From VRUE01 sp033856275 (lineage in GTDB: Bacteria > Actinomycetota > Thermoleophilia > Solirubrobacterales > 70-9), in contig JAWVFJ010000011.1 of NCBI GenBank assembly GCA_033856275.1, positions 8,306 through 72,305 of the forward strand: a DNA stretch of 64,000 bases. Direction: 5' to 3'. How positions within the stretch are numbered: position 1 is the stretch's first letter; each line of letters starts with the position of its first letter. Of the stretch, positions 39,245 to 46,910 are shown one piece after another. A model generated the notes under the pieces. That model did not search any database and was not told the origin of the DNA. It saw nothing but the letters and a program-made list of their open reading frames with translations. A program made the position numbers and the translations under genes.

Positions 39245-40902
39245 GCGACGGCACCAAAAAGGCGTTCGTCCTACTCCGCGTTTCGTCCTCGGGCCAGACC
39301 CGCCGCGCAGGTTCCGAGGAGGGATATTCGATCGAGGGGCAGCGTGACGCCTGCCAGCGCAAGGCTGCGGAGCTTGGAGCGGAGGTCGCGAAGGAGTGGC
39401 TAGCCCCAGCGGAGTCGGCCAGTCGCGGGCTGTATCGGACGCTTGAAGAACTGATCGAGGCGTTGAAGGTCCGCCGGGACATTGACTACGTGATCGTCTA
39501 CAAGCTAGAGCGCTTCGCCCGCGACGAGTTGACCGACTTCGCCGCCTACGCCGAAATCAAGAAAGCGGGCGCGGAGCTGGTGTCCGTCACGGAGAGCATC
39601 GACAGCAGCCCCGGCGGGATGTTGATGCACGGCGTCCTTACCGCGATCAACGCCTACTACTCTCGCGATCTGGCGGTGAAGATCACCAGCGGCCGGGTCA
39701 CGAAGGCCAAACTCGGCGGCTCCCCTGGCCGCGTCCCGCTCGGCTATCTCAACAAGCGGAAATGGGACGGAGCCAACGACATTCGCTACGTCGAGGTAGA
39801 CCCCGAGCGAGCGCCACACGTCCAATGGGCCTTCCAGGCGTACGCGACCGGCGAGTGGTCAATCAAGGCGCTCGCCGATGAGCTTTATAAGCGTGGCCTC
39901 AGAACTCGCCCGACTCCGAAACGCCCACCGCGAAAGGTTGAGCCTGCGCGCCTACACAAGCTCCTCAAAAACGAATACTTCGTCGGCGTCGTTGAATTCA
40001 AGGGCGTGAAGTACGAAGGCAAGCACCCGAGAATCGTCCCCGAGGACCTATTTTGGGACGTGCAAGCGGTTCTGTCGGCCCACAAACTCGCGGGCGACCG
40101 CTCCCGCAAGAACCCCGGCCACTACCTCAGCGGCTCGGTCTTCTGCGGCTTTTGCGGTAGTCGGCTCATGTACACGAAATGCACCGGCCGCCACGGAGGG
40201 AGGTTCGAGTATCTGGTTTGCAGCGGGCGGCATAAGGAAAAGAACTGCGACCTCCCCTATCTCCCCGTTGGGCGAGCCGAGGAGTTCGTCACCGCCTATT
40301 ACGAAGATCAGGTCGGGAGTCAGGCCGACCGAATCGCAGCAATAGAGCCCCACCTCTCCAAGCAGTTCGAGCGGCTACTCGGCTATCGACAGCGCGAGGC
40401 GATGCGGAGTCAAAAAAAGATCGACGACGTACTTGTGCAACGGACGCAGCTAGTGGAGAGCCACCTTGCTAACCCGAAAGCGATCCCGCTAGACCTGCTT
40501 GAGAAGAAGCAGGCGGACCTTGAGCAAGAACTTAAAGCAGCCGAGGAAAGGCTGGCCCGCGCAAGGGGCGACATCGAAAGCGCGAACAAGGTACTCGCAT
40601 TTGCGCGGCGGGTCCTCCTGGAATCGTCGGGTATCTATCGGGCCGTTGATCCGACGACGCGGCGACGCTGGAACCAATCGTTCTTCACGAAAATCTTTCT
40701 CGGGCCGGGCGGCGTCACCGGGGCAGAGCTAACGGACGAATACGCAGCGCTGCTCCGCGAAGACCTCGCGCAACGGCTTCAAGATATGGCGGGTCGCTCT
40801 CAGCTTCGTTTTGGCCGGGGTTCGACTGAGAGCTTCCTAGTGGAGCTGAGGGGGCTCGAACCCCTGACCTTCGCGCTGCCAGCGCGACGCTCTTCCAGCT
40901 GA
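39241..40902 (+). CDS. large serine recombinase; C-terminus replaced by tRNA-derived sequence
   Basis: A 553-residue integrase. The resolvase domain has the catalytic Ser in LLRVSSSGQTRR (residues 15-17) and LERFARDEL; the recombinase domain follows, then a zinc ribbon starting CGFCG (Cys302, Cys305) and a coiled coil (LLEKKQADLEQELKAAEERL). The frame crosses the attachment core at codons 533-536 and the last 17 residues (RGLEPLTFALPARRSSS) are read from the antisense of tRNA-Ala. In the circular form the tail would instead be the 34 residues coded at 28066-28170, giving about 570 residues. Confidence 0.92.
   Translation: MSDGTKKAFVLLRVSSSGQTRRAGSEEGYSIEGQRDACQRKAAELGAEVAKEWLAPAESASRGLYRTLEELIEALKVRRDIDYVIVYKLERFARDELTDFAAYAEIKKAGAELVSVTESIDSSPGGMLMHGVLTAINAYYSRDLAVKITSGRVTKAKLGGSPGRVPLGYLNKRKWDGANDIRYVEVDPERAPHVQWAFQAYATGEWSIKALADELYKRGLRTRPTPKRPPRKVEPARLHKLLKNEYFVGVVEFKGVKYEGKHPRIVPEDLFWDVQAVLSAHKLAGDRSRKNPGHYLSGSVFCGFCGSRLMYTKCTGRHGGRFEYLVCSGRHKEKNCDLPYLPVGRAEEFVTAYYEDQVGSQADRIAAIEPHLSKQFERLLGYRQREAMRSQKKIDDVLVQRTQLVESHLANPKAIPLDLLEKKQADLEQELKAAEERLARARGDIESANKVLAFARRVLLESSGIYRAVDPTTRRRWNQSFFTKIFLGPGGVTGAELTDEYAALLREDLAQRLQDMAGRSQLRFGRGSTESFLVELRGLEPLTFALPARRSSS
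40796..40833. repeat. inverted repeat beside the right attachment core
   Basis: GCTCTCAG (40796-40803) and CTGAGAGC (40826-40833) are perfect 8-bp arms ending 5 bases before the AGTGGAGCT core. It could be part of the recombinase binding site or fold near the 3' end of its mRNA. Confidence 0.4.
40839..40847. other. right attachment core (attR)
   Basis: AGTGGAGCT, identical to 28056-28064. Its last seven bases are the acceptor-stem 3' strand and discriminator of tRNA-Ala, so insertion leaves the tRNA intact. Confidence 0.7.
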
Positions 40903-40913
40903 GCTACAGCCCC
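40841..40913 (-). tRNA. tRNA-Ala (anticodon GGC)
   Basis: The 73-base cloverleaf is complete: acceptor stem GGGGCTG with CAGCTCC (one G-U), D-arm TAGCTCAGCTGGAAGAGC, anticodon arm GCGCTGGCAGCGC giving GGC, and T-arm AGGGGTTCGAGCCCCCT. The discriminator is A; CCA is not encoded. It serves as the attachment site of the adjacent element. Confidence 0.95.
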
Positions 40914-40953
40914 GAGGAACTTCGACCGTCAGTTTAGCGCCGAGCGGCGCGCC

Positions 40954-42171
40954 TTAAGCCTGGCCGGACTCAAGCACGCGGAAGCTGATTCCGGCGTTTT
41001 GCAGGCGGGAGAGGAGGGCATCGCCCATCGCCTCGGCAGTCGTCACCTGACCGGAAGTCTCCGGTAGATCATCGAAGGCGAGGCAGAGACCCGACTCGGC
41101 CAGCATCTTCGAGGTCTCGCCATAGCCCGGGTCACCGCCGGCCACCTCAGTGACCACGCGCTTGCCGTCGCCCTCGCCGACGAAGGTCACTTTGAACCAG
41201 CTCTTGGCGCGGACCTCCTCGCTCGGGCCCTCGCCGGGAGATCGCGACGCCTTGAGCAGGAGCTTGCGGGTGGGAGAAAGCTGGGCCAGCACTAGAGCCG
41301 TCCCGACGCCACCGGCGGTCAGGGCAACCGAGTGGAGGTGCTTGGCGACGACGTTGTGGCCGTAGCTGAAGTCGGGACCGTAGCGCTCGAGAGCCGCCGC
41401 CGAGCGGCGCACGATCGACCCGTCGATTGTCGGCAGCGGCACGACCCAACCACCCAGGTCCGGGTCGCGTCGCGGGCGTGCTGGCGCGGAATGGACCTTC
41501 CGCCCGGCTGGACGCTTCTCGGCCTGGCGGCGCTGGCGGGCTGCGCTCACGGTCTGCCGCGCCCGGCCGAACCCGTTGATCGCCGACTGGAAGGTCCCGC
41601 CCGAGAACTCCGCCCCCATCCGCACGTAGCCGTTGATCGTGAGCGGCACACCATCGGGCAGTTGCTCGACCGTGAAGTAGGCGCCGAGGTCGTGCGGGAT
41701 CGAATCGAAGCCACAACAGTGCACCAGCCGCGCGCCGCTGCGCTTGGCCTGCTCGTGGTAGCCGAGCCACATACGGTCGACGAACTCGGGCTCGCCGGTG
41801 AGATCGACATAGTCGGTGCCGGCCGCAGCGCAGGCGGCAACCAGCGGCTCGCCGAAGAGCGCGTATGGACCGACTGTCGTCACAACCACTTTCGCCGCCT
41901 CGGCGACTCTGGCGAGAGCAGCCGAGTCAGCGGCGTCGGCGATCAGCAGGTCAGGAGCCGGTACACCAGGTGCGGATATCGCCGCCAGCGAAGAACGAAC
42001 TGCGTCGAGCTTGCCGCGATTGCGCCCAACCAGAGCCCAGCGCAGTCCCTCGGGGCTGTTCTCGGCGAGATAGCGAGTAGTCAGCCCGCCGGTGAATCCC
42101 GTCGCCCCGAAGAGCGCCAGGTCGTATTGCCGGTCGGTCACTCCGCGACCCAGCTCTTCGCTTCTATCCAT
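40954..42171 (-). CDS. saccharopine dehydrogenase-like / trans-acting enoyl reductase family protein
   Basis: From the ATG at 42171 the protein has 405 residues. The NAD(P)-binding start is YDLALFGATGFTGGLTTRYLA; further family features are TVGPYALFGEPLVAACAAAGTDYVDLTGEPEF and CCGFDSIPHDLGAYF, as in mycobacterial Rv2449c/Rv2953-like proteins. Those act on lipid intermediates (phthiocerol enoyl reduction) in mycobacteria; the substrate here is unknown. The start overlaps the end of the next upstream gene by 8 bases. Confidence 0.82.
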   Translation of the reverse strand: MDRSEELGRGVTDRQYDLALFGATGFTGGLTTRYLAENSPEGLRWALVGRNRGKLDAVRSSLAAISAPGVPAPDLLIADAADSAALARVAEAAKVVVTTVGPYALFGEPLVAACAAAGTDYVDLTGEPEFVDRMWLGYHEQAKRSGARLVHCCGFDSIPHDLGAYFTVEQLPDGVPLTINGYVRMGAEFSGGTFQSAINGFGRARQTVSAARQRRQAEKRPAGRKVHSAPARPRRDPDLGGWVVPLPTIDGSIVRRSAAALERYGPDFSYGHNVVAKHLHSVALTAGGVGTALVLAQLSPTRKLLLKASRSPGEGPSEEVRAKSWFKVTFVGEGDGKRVVTEVAGGDPGYGETSKMLAESGLCLAFDDLPETSGQVTTAEAMGDALLSRLQNAGISFRVLESGQA

Positions 42172-42703
42172 CTGCAATGTCCGGGTCGTCGCGAGTGCGG
42201 GATGAAAGGTCCTCGATACCAGAGAGGTCGAAGACCACCCACTCGTGACCATCGGCGTCCCAGTAGTAGGAGGTGTTCTCTTGATCGGAGATCCCGAGGG
42301 CCGAGAGCTTCTCATACGCCTCCTCGGGTAGATCGGTCCGAAGTGTCAATTGAATCCGATGCTCTACGTCCTTGATCGTAATCTGGCCCTCCGCGGTCGG
42401 CGACTCGGAGGGATAACGTCGGAGATGGTCCTCCTTAAGCTTGCGGAGGAGGGCTTTCGACTTCTCCCAAGCGTCCTTTCCTGCCGCACCGAAATAACCG
42501 TTGATGAAGGCACCCACTGACATTCCGAAAAGGGCCACAAGAATCGTAAAACCCGCTCCGTTGCCTATCGGCGGGTAGGCATCCTCCCTGCGGACTTCGA
42601 CGGGAATTCCCTCCCCTTCGAAGAGGGCACTAACTTCCTTGCCCTGCTCCTCGCTAGCGCCGTAGCCGAGCCAGACCTCGATCTTCTCCTTAGCCACGGT
42701 CAA
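42164..42703 (-). CDS. hypothetical protein with one membrane segment
   Basis: A 179-residue protein (TTG at 42703; a GTG at 42697 is also possible). A single hydrophobic segment (AGFTILVALFGMSVGAFINGYFG, about residues 49-71) separates a short N-terminal domain from a charged C-terminal domain with KALLRKLKEDHLRRYP and an acidic ending. No family is recognised. It overlaps the downstream reductase gene by 8 bases. Confidence 0.65.
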   Translation of the reverse strand: MTVAKEKIEVWLGYGASEEQGKEVSALFEGEGIPVEVRREDAYPPIGNGAGFTILVALFGMSVGAFINGYFGAAGKDAWEKSKALLRKLKEDHLRRYPSESPTAEGQITIKDVEHRIQLTLRTDLPEEAYEKLSALGISDQENTSYYWDADGHEWVVFDLSGIEDLSSRTRDDPDIADG

Positions 42704-42826
42704 GATGCTAAGTGACCCTCACGCCAGCGGTCGCGCTGCCGCAAGCTCGCCGTCGCGCACTCGGGCTGGCGCGGCGATGCCTGAGCGAGCAGTCCCGACG
42801 ACGGTTCGAGCCCGGCACGGTGGGTA

Positions 42827-42877
42827 CCTTCGGTCTTGATACTGAGCAGGGGGAAACGACTCTGCTCAAACCGAAGG
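42827..42877 (+). promoter_or_regulatory. nested hairpin covering the ribosome site of DUF899 gene
   Basis: CCTTCGGT (42827-42834) pairs with ACCGAAGG (42870-42877) and an inner TGAGCAG (42843-42849) with CTGCTCA (42862-42868). The 3' arm contains the first part of AAGGAG (42874-42879), the ribosome site for the ATG at 42885, so folding would hide it. Confidence 0.5.
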
Positions 42878-42884
42878 AGATGAG

Positions 42885-43622
42885 ATGCCTGAGCACAAGA
42901 TCGGGACCCGTGAGAATTGGCAGGCCGCTCGGGAGGAGCTCGCGAAGCTCGAGAAAGAGCAGGCTGAGCGGAACGAGGAGGTCAGGAAGAAGCGGCTCGA
43001 ACTCCCCTGGGTAGCGGTGGAGAAGGATTATGAGTTCGAGACCGAGGAAGGCACGAAGACGCTCGCCGAGCTATTCGACGGACGGTCACAGCTCCTCGCC
43101 TACAACATCATGTTCGGGCCGGACTACGAGCTCGGCGCTTGCCCCGGCTGCACCAGCCTTGCCGACGGCCTCGACGGCACGCTCATCCATATGCAGCACC
43201 GAGACGTGACGCTGATCTGCTTCTCGCGGGCGCCGATCGACCGGCTCGTCGCCTACAAGCAGCGGATGGGCTGGCAGTTCCCCTACGTCTCGACCTACGG
43301 GAGCGAGTTCCCCTTCGACCTCGGGCTGGCGATGACCCCCGAGCAGGCCGAGGAGGTCCCCGAGGTGAGGGAGATGATCGACAACCCGCCGGGTTGGCTC
43401 GTCGAGTGGTCGGGGCAGATCGGGGCCGAGCTGAAGGACGGCCTCCGCGAGGCCCCGAGCTGGATCAGCTTCGCGCGCGAGAACGGGACCGTCTACCACA
43501 CCTACACGGTGAGGGCGCCCGACCCGTTCGTCGCCCCCTACTTCAACTTCCTGCTCGAGCGGACGCCGAAGCCGGGGCCGGAGGAGCCGCGGACCTGGCG
43601 CAAGGACGAATATCCCGACTAG
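42885..43622 (+). CDS. DUF899 thioredoxin-like protein (copy 1)
   Basis: A 245-residue DUF899 protein. Features are the N-terminal helix (HKIGTRENWQAAREELAKLE), LPWVAVEKDYEFET, FDGRSQLLAYNIMFGPDYELGACPGCTSLADGLDG with a CPGC redox-like motif, and FSRAPIDRLVAYKQRMGW. The family is thioredoxin-like and of unknown substrate. A ribosome site AAGGAG precedes the ATG but lies in a hairpin. It is tail-to-tail with a paralogue; the stops share the bases CTAG. Confidence 0.88.
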   Translation: MPEHKIGTRENWQAAREELAKLEKEQAERNEEVRKKRLELPWVAVEKDYEFETEEGTKTLAELFDGRSQLLAYNIMFGPDYELGACPGCTSLADGLDGTLIHMQHRDVTLICFSRAPIDRLVAYKQRMGWQFPYVSTYGSEFPFDLGLAMTPEQAEEVPEVREMIDNPPGWLVEWSGQIGAELKDGLREAPSWISFARENGTVYHTYTVRAPDPFVAPYFNFLLERTPKPGPEEPRTWRKDEYPD

Positions 43623-44353
43623 CTCGTCTCGTATTCGTCGTGGCGCTGCACCCACAGCGGCTCGGAGGCGCTCTCGTCGCGACCCTTCGGCGTCCGGTCC
43701 AGCAGGCCGTAGTAGGCCATTGCCGGCTCGAGGCCGCGGGCGGTCGACACGTAGGTCCGATAAACGACCTCGTCCGACAGCGCGTACACGCTCAGACCCG
43801 GACCCTCGGCGACGTACCCGACGACGTCCGTGCCGCACGAGCGCGCGTTCTCCTCGACCGTGGCCGGTATCTCGCCTTCCAGGAACGGCTTCAGCTCATC
43901 CTCGGTGTGCAGGAAGCCGAGATCGCGGTTGAAGTCGCTGCCATCGCTCGAGACCCAGTCGATGCCCCAGCCCATCCGCTCCCTGTAGGCGAGGAGCTTC
44001 TCGAGGGGCGCGCGGGAGGCGAGCAGCAGCGTGGCGTCCCTGGCCTTCAGGTGGGCGACCTGGGGATCGAGGGTGTCGGCGATCGAGGAGCAGACCGGGC
44101 AGCCTGCCTCGTAGGGCGGCCCGAACATGAAGTGGTAGACGAGCAGCTGGGAGCGGCCGTCGAAGAGATCGGCGAGCGTCCTCGTGCCGTCCTCGGTCTC
44201 GAACCGGTAGTCCTTCTCGACCGGGACCCAGGGCAGCTCGCGCCTCTTCCGGGCCAGTTCGTCGCCGCGGCGGGTGAGCTCCTTCTCTTCCTTCAGCAAC
44301 TCGTCGCGCTCAGCCTGCCACTCCTCCTGCGTGCCGATCCTGTGGTCAGTCAT
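43619..44353 (-). CDS. DUF899 thioredoxin-like protein (copy 2)
   Basis: A 244-residue paralogue of the preceding gene: HRIGTQEEWQAERDELLKEE, LPWVPVEKDYRFETEDGTRTLADLFDGRSQLLVYHFMFGP, and a redox motif CPVC where copy 1 has CPGC. Sequence divergence is considerable, so this is not a recent duplication. Upstream CCTCCTTTCC on the plus strand gives a good ribosome site for its ATG. Confidence 0.88.
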   Translation of the reverse strand: MTDHRIGTQEEWQAERDELLKEEKELTRRGDELARKRRELPWVPVEKDYRFETEDGTRTLADLFDGRSQLLVYHFMFGPPYEAGCPVCSSIADTLDPQVAHLKARDATLLLASRAPLEKLLAYRERMGWGIDWVSSDGSDFNRDLGFLHTEDELKPFLEGEIPATVEENARSCGTDVVGYVAEGPGLSVYALSDEVVYRTYVSTARGLEPAMAYYGLLDRTPKGRDESASEPLWVQRHDEYETS

Positions 44354-44400
44354 CGATTGCCTCCTTTCCGTCTGGGGGACCCCACGTGGCTTCCCTGCAT

Positions 44401-45252
44401 TCAGGGACCGTCTTGCATCCTCATCCCGTCACTCGCCGAAGTCGGCACAGTGAGCCCCGGCACCTGCTCGGGGACGATCACCACGGCCAGTCCGAGAACC
44501 ACCAGCGTCACCGCGATCGCGCGATTCGCGGCGCTCTTCCATGGCGCCAGCTTCTCGATCGCGATCAGCGCCGCAACGAAGGCCATCCAGCCAACGCTCA
44601 TTACACCGAGGGCGAAGAGGGCGGCCATCAAAGCCCAACAGCAGCCGACGCACCAGGCGGCGTGCCTGGCGCCCATCTCCAGGGCGCCTCGCGGCCCGTC
44701 GCGCCAGCTTCCGAGCAGGAATCCCAAAGGGCTTCGGCACTTCGCCAGGCAAACGTCCTTCAGCGGCGTGAGCTCGTAGATCGCGGCGAGGGCCAGGATG
44801 CCTCCGACCAGCCACCGACCGCCGGCGTGCCAAGCAAGGTCGACCCCGAACAGGCTCCTGCCGAGCTCAAACAGGCCATAGGCGACCGCCCCCACCGCGC
44901 CCCAGATAAGCAAGTAGCCGTTCGCAAACAGCAACGGGCGGCTGAGGCCGTGCTGAGAGGTCATCTGCGCGTAGAGCGCCACCGTCGGGGAGACCGACGG
45001 GAACATCATCGCCGCCATCATCACGATCCATACCCCCAGGAACCAGCCGAAGGTCCCGAGGTCGGTTCCGGGCCCGGCGTCCATTCCGGCCATCTGATTG
45101 GCCGTGCCCCACCAGGCGAGGCCCGCCAACCCGAACAGCAGCGCGACGAGCCCTAGCCGCGTACGCATCGCGGCAATGGCAGCGGCGAACTCGCCGCGTC
45201 CCGCGGGCCGGTCGAGGGGTGCGGGAGACTCCGCTGCGCTCAGGCTGCCCAC
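44401..45252 (-). CDS. DUF2182 metal-binding-like integral membrane protein
   Basis: A 283-residue protein with about seven membrane helices. Family features are WIVMMAAMMFPSVSPTVALY, LTPLKDVCLAKCRSPLGFLL and GARHAAWCVGCCWALMAALFALGVM, with conserved Met and Cys residues that suggest metal binding. DUF2182 genes are commonly next to DUF1326 genes, as here, with a 13-base overlap. Function unknown. Confidence 0.86.
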   Translation of the reverse strand: MGSLSAAESPAPLDRPAGRGEFAAAIAAMRTRLGLVALLFGLAGLAWWGTANQMAGMDAGPGTDLGTFGWFLGVWIVMMAAMMFPSVSPTVALYAQMTSQHGLSRPLLFANGYLLIWGAVGAVAYGLFELGRSLFGVDLAWHAGGRWLVGGILALAAIYELTPLKDVCLAKCRSPLGFLLGSWRDGPRGALEMGARHAAWCVGCCWALMAALFALGVMSVGWMAFVAALIAIEKLAPWKSAANRAIAVTLVVLGLAVVIVPEQVPGLTVPTSASDGMRMQDGP

Positions 45253-45842
45253 GAGAACTGCGAGGAGGAGAAGGCAGCCTTCCCCTCATATTGGATGCCG
45301 AAGGCGTCGATCTTCGAGCGCGTCGCGTGTGCCACCGTCAGCTCGGAACCGGCGGGATGGAAGATGCCGGTGAGCTTCGCGGGTTCGCCGCTCTCAACGC
45401 CGAAGGGCACGACGTCCTCGATCTCGAAGTCCACGGCCTCGCCGATGCGGATCGAGTGCTTGAGGCCATCCTCGTGTACCTCGATCGGCAGGCGCTCTAC
45501 GCCCAGGTTCTCACCCACCAGCGGCCCCAAGGCCTCCATCGGCCCGCCCAGCGCCCCCGAGAACACGGCGCCGAGCTTCTCGGCCTGCTCGTCAGAGGCA
45601 GCAGCATCGATGAGAACGCCGAGGCGCCAGTTGCCCTCGCTCATCACCTTCGGCGTATCGGCGATGGCGGCGACCGTCTGGCCGCTCACGTCGGTGCCGT
45701 CCACCTCGCCACTTTGGACATTGAACACCAGCATGGCCTTGCAGCGGTCGTTCGTCGCTCCTAGCGCCAGCGATGCCGTGCAAGGGCAGATCACGTCACA
45801 CGAGCACGTCTCAAAATACGAGCCTTCCAGCTTCCAAGACAT
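45240..45842 (-). CDS. DUF1326 protein
   Basis: From MSWKLEGSYFETCSCDVICPC (ATG at 45842) the product has 200 residues. The CSCDVICPC cysteine cluster and the closing EGKAAFSSSQFSWAA are typical of DUF1326. The family is paired with DUF2182 and both may handle a metal at the membrane. Its end overlaps the start of the DUF2182 gene. Confidence 0.86.
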   Translation of the reverse strand: MSWKLEGSYFETCSCDVICPCTASLALGATNDRCKAMLVFNVQSGEVDGTDVSGQTVAAIADTPKVMSEGNWRLGVLIDAAASDEQAEKLGAVFSGALGGPMEALGPLVGENLGVERLPIEVHEDGLKHSIRIGEAVDFEIEDVVPFGVESGEPAKLTGIFHPAGSELTVAHATRSKIDAFGIQYEGKAAFSSSQFSWAA

Positions 45843-45935
45843 TTTCGCCTCCAAGTGTGAGGATGACTGCGAGTATCTTCGACGGGAGCCTGGCCTGTCA
45901 ACCGTCCGGGGGACATCTCCCCGGCATGACGACGC

Positions 45936-46910
45936 TCAGGGCGTGATCAAGACCCGGCCGAAGGCCTCGCGGCTCTCGACGTATTCGTGGGCTCTCGCAG
46001 CTTCGGCGAGAGGGAAGCTGCGGTCGATCTGGATCTCGAGCTCGCCGCTCGCGACGCGCCCCAGAAGGTCGTTGATCATCGGGTGGACGCGGTTGTACTC
46101 GGCAATGAGGGCGGCGGCAAGGTAGACGCCGCGCAAGGTGTTGTTGCGCCCCCACAGCGACTGCGCCTCGATCGTCGACCCCGCCCGGGCCGCCACCCCG
46201 ACGCTGACCAGCGTCCCCCGGTAGGCGAGCACGCCGACGCTGTCGACGAGGTTCTGGCCACCGATCGGGTCGAGGACGACGTTCACCCCGTTCGAGTCGG
46301 TCAGCTCGTTGATGCGCCCGACAAAGCTCTCGGTCGCGTAGTTGACGCCGTGGTCGAGGCCGAGGGTCTTCAGCCGCTCGAGCTTCTCGTCGCTGGACGC
46401 GGTCGCGATCACGGTTGCGCCGGCTTGCTTCGCGAGCTGGATCGCGGCCACGCCGACGCCGCCTGCACCCGCGTGGATGAGAACGGTCTGGCCCTCGGCG
46501 AGGTCTCCGGCGGTGAACAGGCACTCCTGCGCGGTCCCGAACGCGACCGGCACGCAGGCGGCCCGGGCGGCGTCGAGCCCGCCGGGGATCGGCCAGGTCA
46601 TCGCCGCGGGAACCGCTCGCCTGGCGGCGTGGGAGCCGGCGGCATTGAGGGCGACCACCCGGTCGCCGATGGCGCGTCCGTCAACGTCGGCGGCAACCTC
46701 GCTCACGGTGCCGGCGCTCAGATAGCCGACGATGTGCGGCACCACGGGCAACTGCCCAGCCGCGCGGGCAAGCAGATCCCCTCCCTCGACGCTGATCGCC
46801 TCGGCGTCGACGACCACACAGCCGGCGGGGCACTCGGGATCCGGTACGTCCTCGTAGCGGAGCACGTCCGGCCCACCGTTCTCGTAGATCACTGCCGCCT
46901 TCATCGTCAT
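45936..46910 (-). CDS. MDR-family zinc-independent quinone-oxidoreductase-like protein
   Basis: From the ATG at 46910 (MTMKAAVIYENGGPDVLRYEDV) the product has 324 residues. The nucleotide site is AGAGGVGVAAIQLAKQAGATVIATASSDEKL. Catalytic zinc ligands of alcohol dehydrogenases are missing, as in quinone oxidoreductases. It overlaps the upstream old yellow enzyme stop as ATGA, so both are cotranscribed and could act in one detoxification or reduction path. Confidence 0.88.
   Translation of the reverse strand: MTMKAAVIYENGGPDVLRYEDVPDPECPAGCVVVDAEAISVEGGDLLARAAGQLPVVPHIVGYLSAGTVSEVAADVDGRAIGDRVVALNAAGSHAARRAVPAAMTWPIPGGLDAARAACVPVAFGTAQECLFTAGDLAEGQTVLIHAGAGGVGVAAIQLAKQAGATVIATASSDEKLERLKTLGLDHGVNYATESFVGRINELTDSNGVNVVLDPIGGQNLVDSVGVLAYRGTLVSVGVAARAGSTIEAQSLWGRNNTLRGVYLAAALIAEYNRVHPMINDLLGRVASGELEIQIDRSFPLAEAARAHEYVESREAFGRVLITP

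Larger units (their letters stand above)
28056..40847 (+). mobile_element. 12.8-kb integrative element at tRNA-Ala(GGC), probably mobilizable
   Basis: The element is bounded by the direct repeat AGTGGAGCT (28056-28064 and 40839-40847), the right copy lying in the 3' end of a tRNA-Ala gene. It encodes a large serine recombinase at its right end, an XRE/ImmA control pair, a VirD4/TraG-like coupling ATPase and a replication-relaxation protein, but no other type IV secretion genes. Removing it by joining the repeats leaves a correct tRNA-Ala and an in-frame recombinase on the circle. This pattern fits an integrative mobilizable element or a reduced conjugative element. Confidence 0.82.

Noticed and set aside
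28078..40862. CTCGAACCCC as the attachment core
   Set aside because: The 10-base match is real, but a crossover there would leave a tRNA-Ala with an unpaired T-stem, whereas AGTGGAGCT restores a correct tRNA.
40808..40902. Recombinase truncated by mutation
   Set aside because: The change of C-terminus coincides exactly with the attachment core and tRNA, so it is due to integration and not to a random mutation.
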